DNA of 64,000 bases from Actibacterium sp. (GTDB lineage Bacteria; Pseudomonadota; Alphaproteobacteria; Rhodobacterales; Rhodobacteraceae): the NCBI GenBank assembly GCA_016278325.1, contig JADQCB010000034.1, positions 105,052 to 169,051 on the forward strand. Reading direction: 5' to 3'. The stretch's first letter is position 1; each line of letters starts with the position of its first letter. Position numbers and translations under genes: made by a program. Below, piece after piece: positions 60,892 through 64,000 of this stretch. The notes beneath the pieces were generated by a model that did no database searches, had not been told where the DNA came from, and saw nothing but the letters and a program-made list of their open reading frames with translations.

Positions 60892-61263
60892 ATGCCGACG
60901 ATCCAACAGCTGATCCGCAAGCCGCGGCAGCCGAAAGTCAAACGCCAGAAATCCATGCACTTGCAGGGATGCCCGCAAAAGCGCGGCGTCTGCACGCGCG
61001 TTTATACCACGACGCCGAAAAAGCCGAACTCGGCCATGCGGAAGGTTGCGAAGGTGCGCCTGACCAATGGCTATGAGGTGATCAGCTATATACCCGGCGA
61101 AAGCCACAACCTTCAGGAACACTCGGTGGTCCTGATCCGTGGCGGCCGGGTGAAGGACCTTCCGGGTGTCCGGTATCACATCCTGCGCGGTGTCCTGGAT
61201 ACCCAGGGCGTCAAAGACCGTAAGCAGCGCCGCTCGAAATACGGCGCCAAGCGTCCGAAGTAA
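60892..61263 (+). CDS. rpsL: 30S ribosomal protein S12
   Basis: A 123-aa decoding-centre protein. [12 protein letters not shown] start, [14 protein letters not shown] near 38-51 and [13 protein letters not shown] near 84-96; the Lys residues linked to streptomycin resistance are wild type in both motifs. It is the first gene of the str operon. Confidence 0.99.
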   Translation: MPTIQQLIRKPRQPKVKRQKSMHLQGCPQKRGVCTRVYTTTPKKPNSAMRKVAKVRLTNGYEVISYIPGESHNLQEHSVVLIRGGRVKDLPGVRYHILRGVLDTQGVKDRKQRRSKYGAKRPK

Positions 61264-61746
<483 letters not shown>

Positions 61747-61770
61747 ACCCAAAGGCGCAGGACCGAAGAA

Positions 61771-63912
61771 ATGGCACGCGAATACACTCTCGACCGGTAC
61801 CGCAACTTCGGTATCATGGCGCATATCGATGCGGGCAAGACCACCTGCACCGAGCGGATCCTGTTCTATACCGGCAAGTCGCACAAGCTCGGCGAAGTCC
61901 ATGACGGCGCCGCCACGATGGACTGGATGGAGCAGGAGCAGGAACGCGGGATCACCATCACCTCGGCCGCGACCACGACTTTCTGGTTCCGCACCGAGGA
62001 TGGCGAGAATCCGACCGGCATCTACGGCGACACGCCGCAGGAAGCCAAGTTCCGCTTCAACATCATCGACACCCCCGGCCACGTCGACTTCACGATCGAG
62101 GTCGAGCGGTCGCTCGCCGTGCTCGATGGCGCGGTTGCCGTTCTGGACGCCAATGCCGGGGTTGAGCCGCAGACCGAAACCGTCTGGCGCCAGGCCGACC
62201 GTTACAAGGTGCCGCGTATCGTCTTCGTCAACAAGATGGACAAGATCGGCGCCGATTTCTGGAACTGCGTCAAGATGATCAAGGATCGCACGGGCGCAAT
62301 TCCGGCACCGATCCAGATGCCCATCGGCTCGGAAGACAAGCTGGAAGGCATCGTCGACCTGGTGACCATGAAGGAATGGGTCTGGAAGGGCGAGGATCTG
62401 GGCGCCAGCTGGGTTGTCCAGGATGTCCGCGACGATCTGCGCGAGCAGGCCGAGGAAATGCGCGGCAACCTGATCGAGATCGCGGTCGAGGTCGATGACG
62501 AGGCGATGGAAGCCTATCTCGAAGGCAATGAGCCCGACCAGCCGAAGCTGCGCGAGCTGATCCGCAAGGGCACGCTCAGCATGGCTTTCGTGCCGGTTCT
62601 GGCCGGCTCGGCCTTCAAGAACAAGGGCGTGCAGCCGCTGCTGAACGCGGTGATCGACTATCTTCCCGGTCCCTACGACGTGCCGCCCTATATGGGGTTC
62701 TCGCCGGATGACGAGACCGAGACCCGTAACATCGAACGGCGCCCGGGCGATTCAGAGCCGTTTTCGGGCCTTGCGTTCAAGATCATGAACGACCCGTTCG
62801 TGGGGTCGCTGACCTTCACCCGGATCTATTCGGGCATCATCGAGAAGGGCGGCAGCGTCCTGAACGCGACCAAGGGAAAGAAAGAGCGCATCGGCCGGAT
62901 GATGATGATGCACTCCAACTCGCGCGAAGAAATCGACTGGGCCGGGTCGGGCGACATCATCGCGCTGGCCGGTCTGAAGGACACGACGACGGGCGACACG
63001 CTGTGTGATCCCAAGGCGCCGGTGGTGCTGGAGACCATGACCTTCCCCGATCCGGTGATCGAGATCGCGGTCGAGCCCAAGACCAAGGCCGACCAGGAAA
63101 AGATGAGCCAGGGCCTGGCCCGTCTGGCCGCCGAAGATCCCTCGTTCCGGGTCGAGACCGACCTGGAATCCGGACAGACGATCATGAAGGGCATGGGCGA
63201 GCTTCATCTCGACATCCTGGTCGATCGCCTGAAGCGGGAATTCAAGGTCGAGGCGAATATCGGCGCGCCGCAGGTGGCCTATCGCGAAACCATCGGTCAC
63301 GAGGCCGAGATCGACTATACCCACAAGAAGCAGTCGGGCGGCTCGGGTCAGTTCGCGCGGGTCAAGCTGGTCATCGCGCCGACCGAGCCGGGCGAAGGCT
63401 ACAGCTTCGAAAGCCTCATCGTGGGCGGCTCGGTGCCGAAGGAATACGTTCCCGGTGTCGAGAAGGGGATCAAGTCGGTGATGGATTCCGGCCCGCTGGC
63501 CGGGTTCCCGGTGATCGACTTCAAGGTCAAGCTGGTCGATGGCGCCTATCACGACGTCGACTCCAGTGTTCTGGCGTTCGAAATCGCGGCGCGTGCGGCG
63601 ATGCGCGAAGGTCTGCGCAAGGCCGGGGCCAAGCTGCTGGAGCCGATCATGAAGGTCGAGGTGGTCACCCCCGAGGAATATACCGGCGGGATCATCGGCG
63701 ATCTGACCTCGCGCCGGGGGCAGGTTCAGGGGCAGGACAGCCGCGGCAATGCCGTGGTGATCGACGCCTTCGTTCCGCTGGCCAACATGTTCGGCTACAT
63801 CAACAACCTGCGCTCGATGTCCTCGGGCCGGGCGAACTTCACGATGCAGTTCGATCACTACGAACCCGTTCCGCAGAACATCTCGGACGAAATTCAGGCG
63901 AAATACGCGTAA
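61771..63912 (+). CDS. fusA: translation elongation factor G
   Basis: A 713-aa GTPase driving translocation. The P-loop [15 protein letters not shown] is at about 16-30, DTPGHVDFT near 95 and NKMDKIGAD near 150; domains II-V follow. It is slightly longer than the Escherichia coli protein because of an insert in the G domain around [20 protein letters not shown] (residues about 70-90), seen in other Alphaproteobacteria. Confidence 0.99.
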   Translation: MAREYTLDRYRNFGIMAHIDAGKTTCTERILFYTGKSHKLGEVHDGAATMDWMEQEQERGITITSAATTTFWFRTEDGENPTGIYGDTPQEAKFRFNIIDTPGHVDFTIEVERSLAVLDGAVAVLDANAGVEPQTETVWRQADRYKVPRIVFVNKMDKIGADFWNCVKMIKDRTGAIPAPIQMPIGSEDKLEGIVDLVTMKEWVWKGEDLGASWVVQDVRDDLREQAEEMRGNLIEIAVEVDDEAMEAYLEGNEPDQPKLRELIRKGTLSMAFVPVLAGSAFKNKGVQPLLNAVIDYLPGPYDVPPYMGFSPDDETETRNIERRPGDSEPFSGLAFKIMNDPFVGSLTFTRIYSGIIEKGGSVLNATKGKKERIGRMMMMHSNSREEIDWAGSGDIIALAGLKDTTTGDTLCDPKAPVVLETMTFPDPVIEIAVEPKTKADQEKMSQGLARLAAEDPSFRVETDLESGQTIMKGMGELHLDILVDRLKREFKVEANIGAPQVAYRETIGHEAEIDYTHKKQSGGSGQFARVKLVIAPTEPGEGYSFESLIVGGSVPKEYVPGVEKGIKSVMDSGPLAGFPVIDFKVKLVDGAYHDVDSSVLAFEIAARAAMREGLRKAGAKLLEPIMKVEVVTPEEYTGGIIGDLTSRRGQVQGQDSRGNAVVIDAFVPLANMFGYINNLRSMSSGRANFTMQFDHYEPVPQNISDEIQAKYA

Positions 63913-63951
63913 CGCGCGGTCGTTACGGTTCATCGACAAAAGGAGGCCACG

Positions 63952-64000
63952 ATGGCTAAAGCAAAGTTTGAGCGTAGCAAACCGCACGTGAACATCGGGA
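63952..64000 (+). CDS. tuf: translation elongation factor Tu, 3'-truncated by the window edge
   Basis: Only the first 16 codons are present: MAKAKFERSKPHVNIG, the standard EF-Tu N-terminus. A perfect AAGGAGG lies 7 bases before the ATG, fitting very high expression. It is 39 bases after fusA. Confidence 0.97.
   Translation, partial: MAKAKFERSKPHVNIG

Overview
The window is about 64 kb of a high-GC alphaproteobacterial chromosome, most likely a member of the Rhodobacterales (Paracoccus/Roseobacter group). This rests on the overall look of the proteins (RpoB of 1378 aa, RpoC of 1414 aa, a long-form HPF, a rnd-kdsD-lptCAB-hpf-ptsN block, a NodH-like sulfotransferase beside a GT14 enzyme) and on an alphaproteobacterial-type RpoH promoter in front of dnaK. 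It is ordinary core-genome DNA. I see no insertion sequence, prophage, CRISPR array, rRNA or tRNA gene. Translation and transcription genes cap both ends: the end of a ylxR-like gene plus infB on the left, and rplJL-rpoBC-rpsL-rpsG-fusA-tuf (cut by the window edge) on the right.

Left part (1-19.8 kb): ylxR-infB with an intrinsic terminator; a thiBPQ thiamine importer under a TPP riboswitch; a SulP anion permease; a small c-type cytochrome; aroC; an EamA exporter; an HU gene with a palindrome over its promoter; AMP nucleosidase; a YeeZ-like reductase; an ExoD-like membrane protein; a RadC-like protein; the dnaK-dnaJ chaperone pair; an AlkB-type demethylase and a glycine-zipper lipoprotein.

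Middle part (19.9-37.2 kb): a surface-glycan cluster. A capsule-type ABC-2 permease is divergent from cysQ-kdsB-GT2-galU-galE-GT4-GT92-like-GT14-sulfotransferase. CysQ (which destroys PAP, the by-product of PAPS-dependent sulfation), a CMP-Kdo-type cytidylyltransferase and a sulfotransferase with two sulfotransferase-like halves together suggest a sulfated glycan, perhaps with a Kdo-type linker. This is the most interesting block of the window. It is followed, convergently, by the LPS-transport and regulatory block rnd-kdsD-lptC-lptA-lptB-hpf-ptsN, then a nitronate monooxygenase.

Right part (37.2-64 kb): a TetR-adaptor-RND efflux operon; a complete ltnD-otnK-otnC-otnI operon that would convert four-carbon sugar acids (L-threonate and relatives) to DHAP; a FAD reductase-rsmD-HAD operon joined by ATGA overlaps; a peroxiredoxin; then rplJ-rplL, an unexpected glycosyltransferase gene, rpoB-rpoC with a clear terminator, and the str operon (rpsL-rpsG-fusA-tuf) behind a good sigma-70-type promoter. 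All functional assignments come from reading motifs and gene context; no database search was run.
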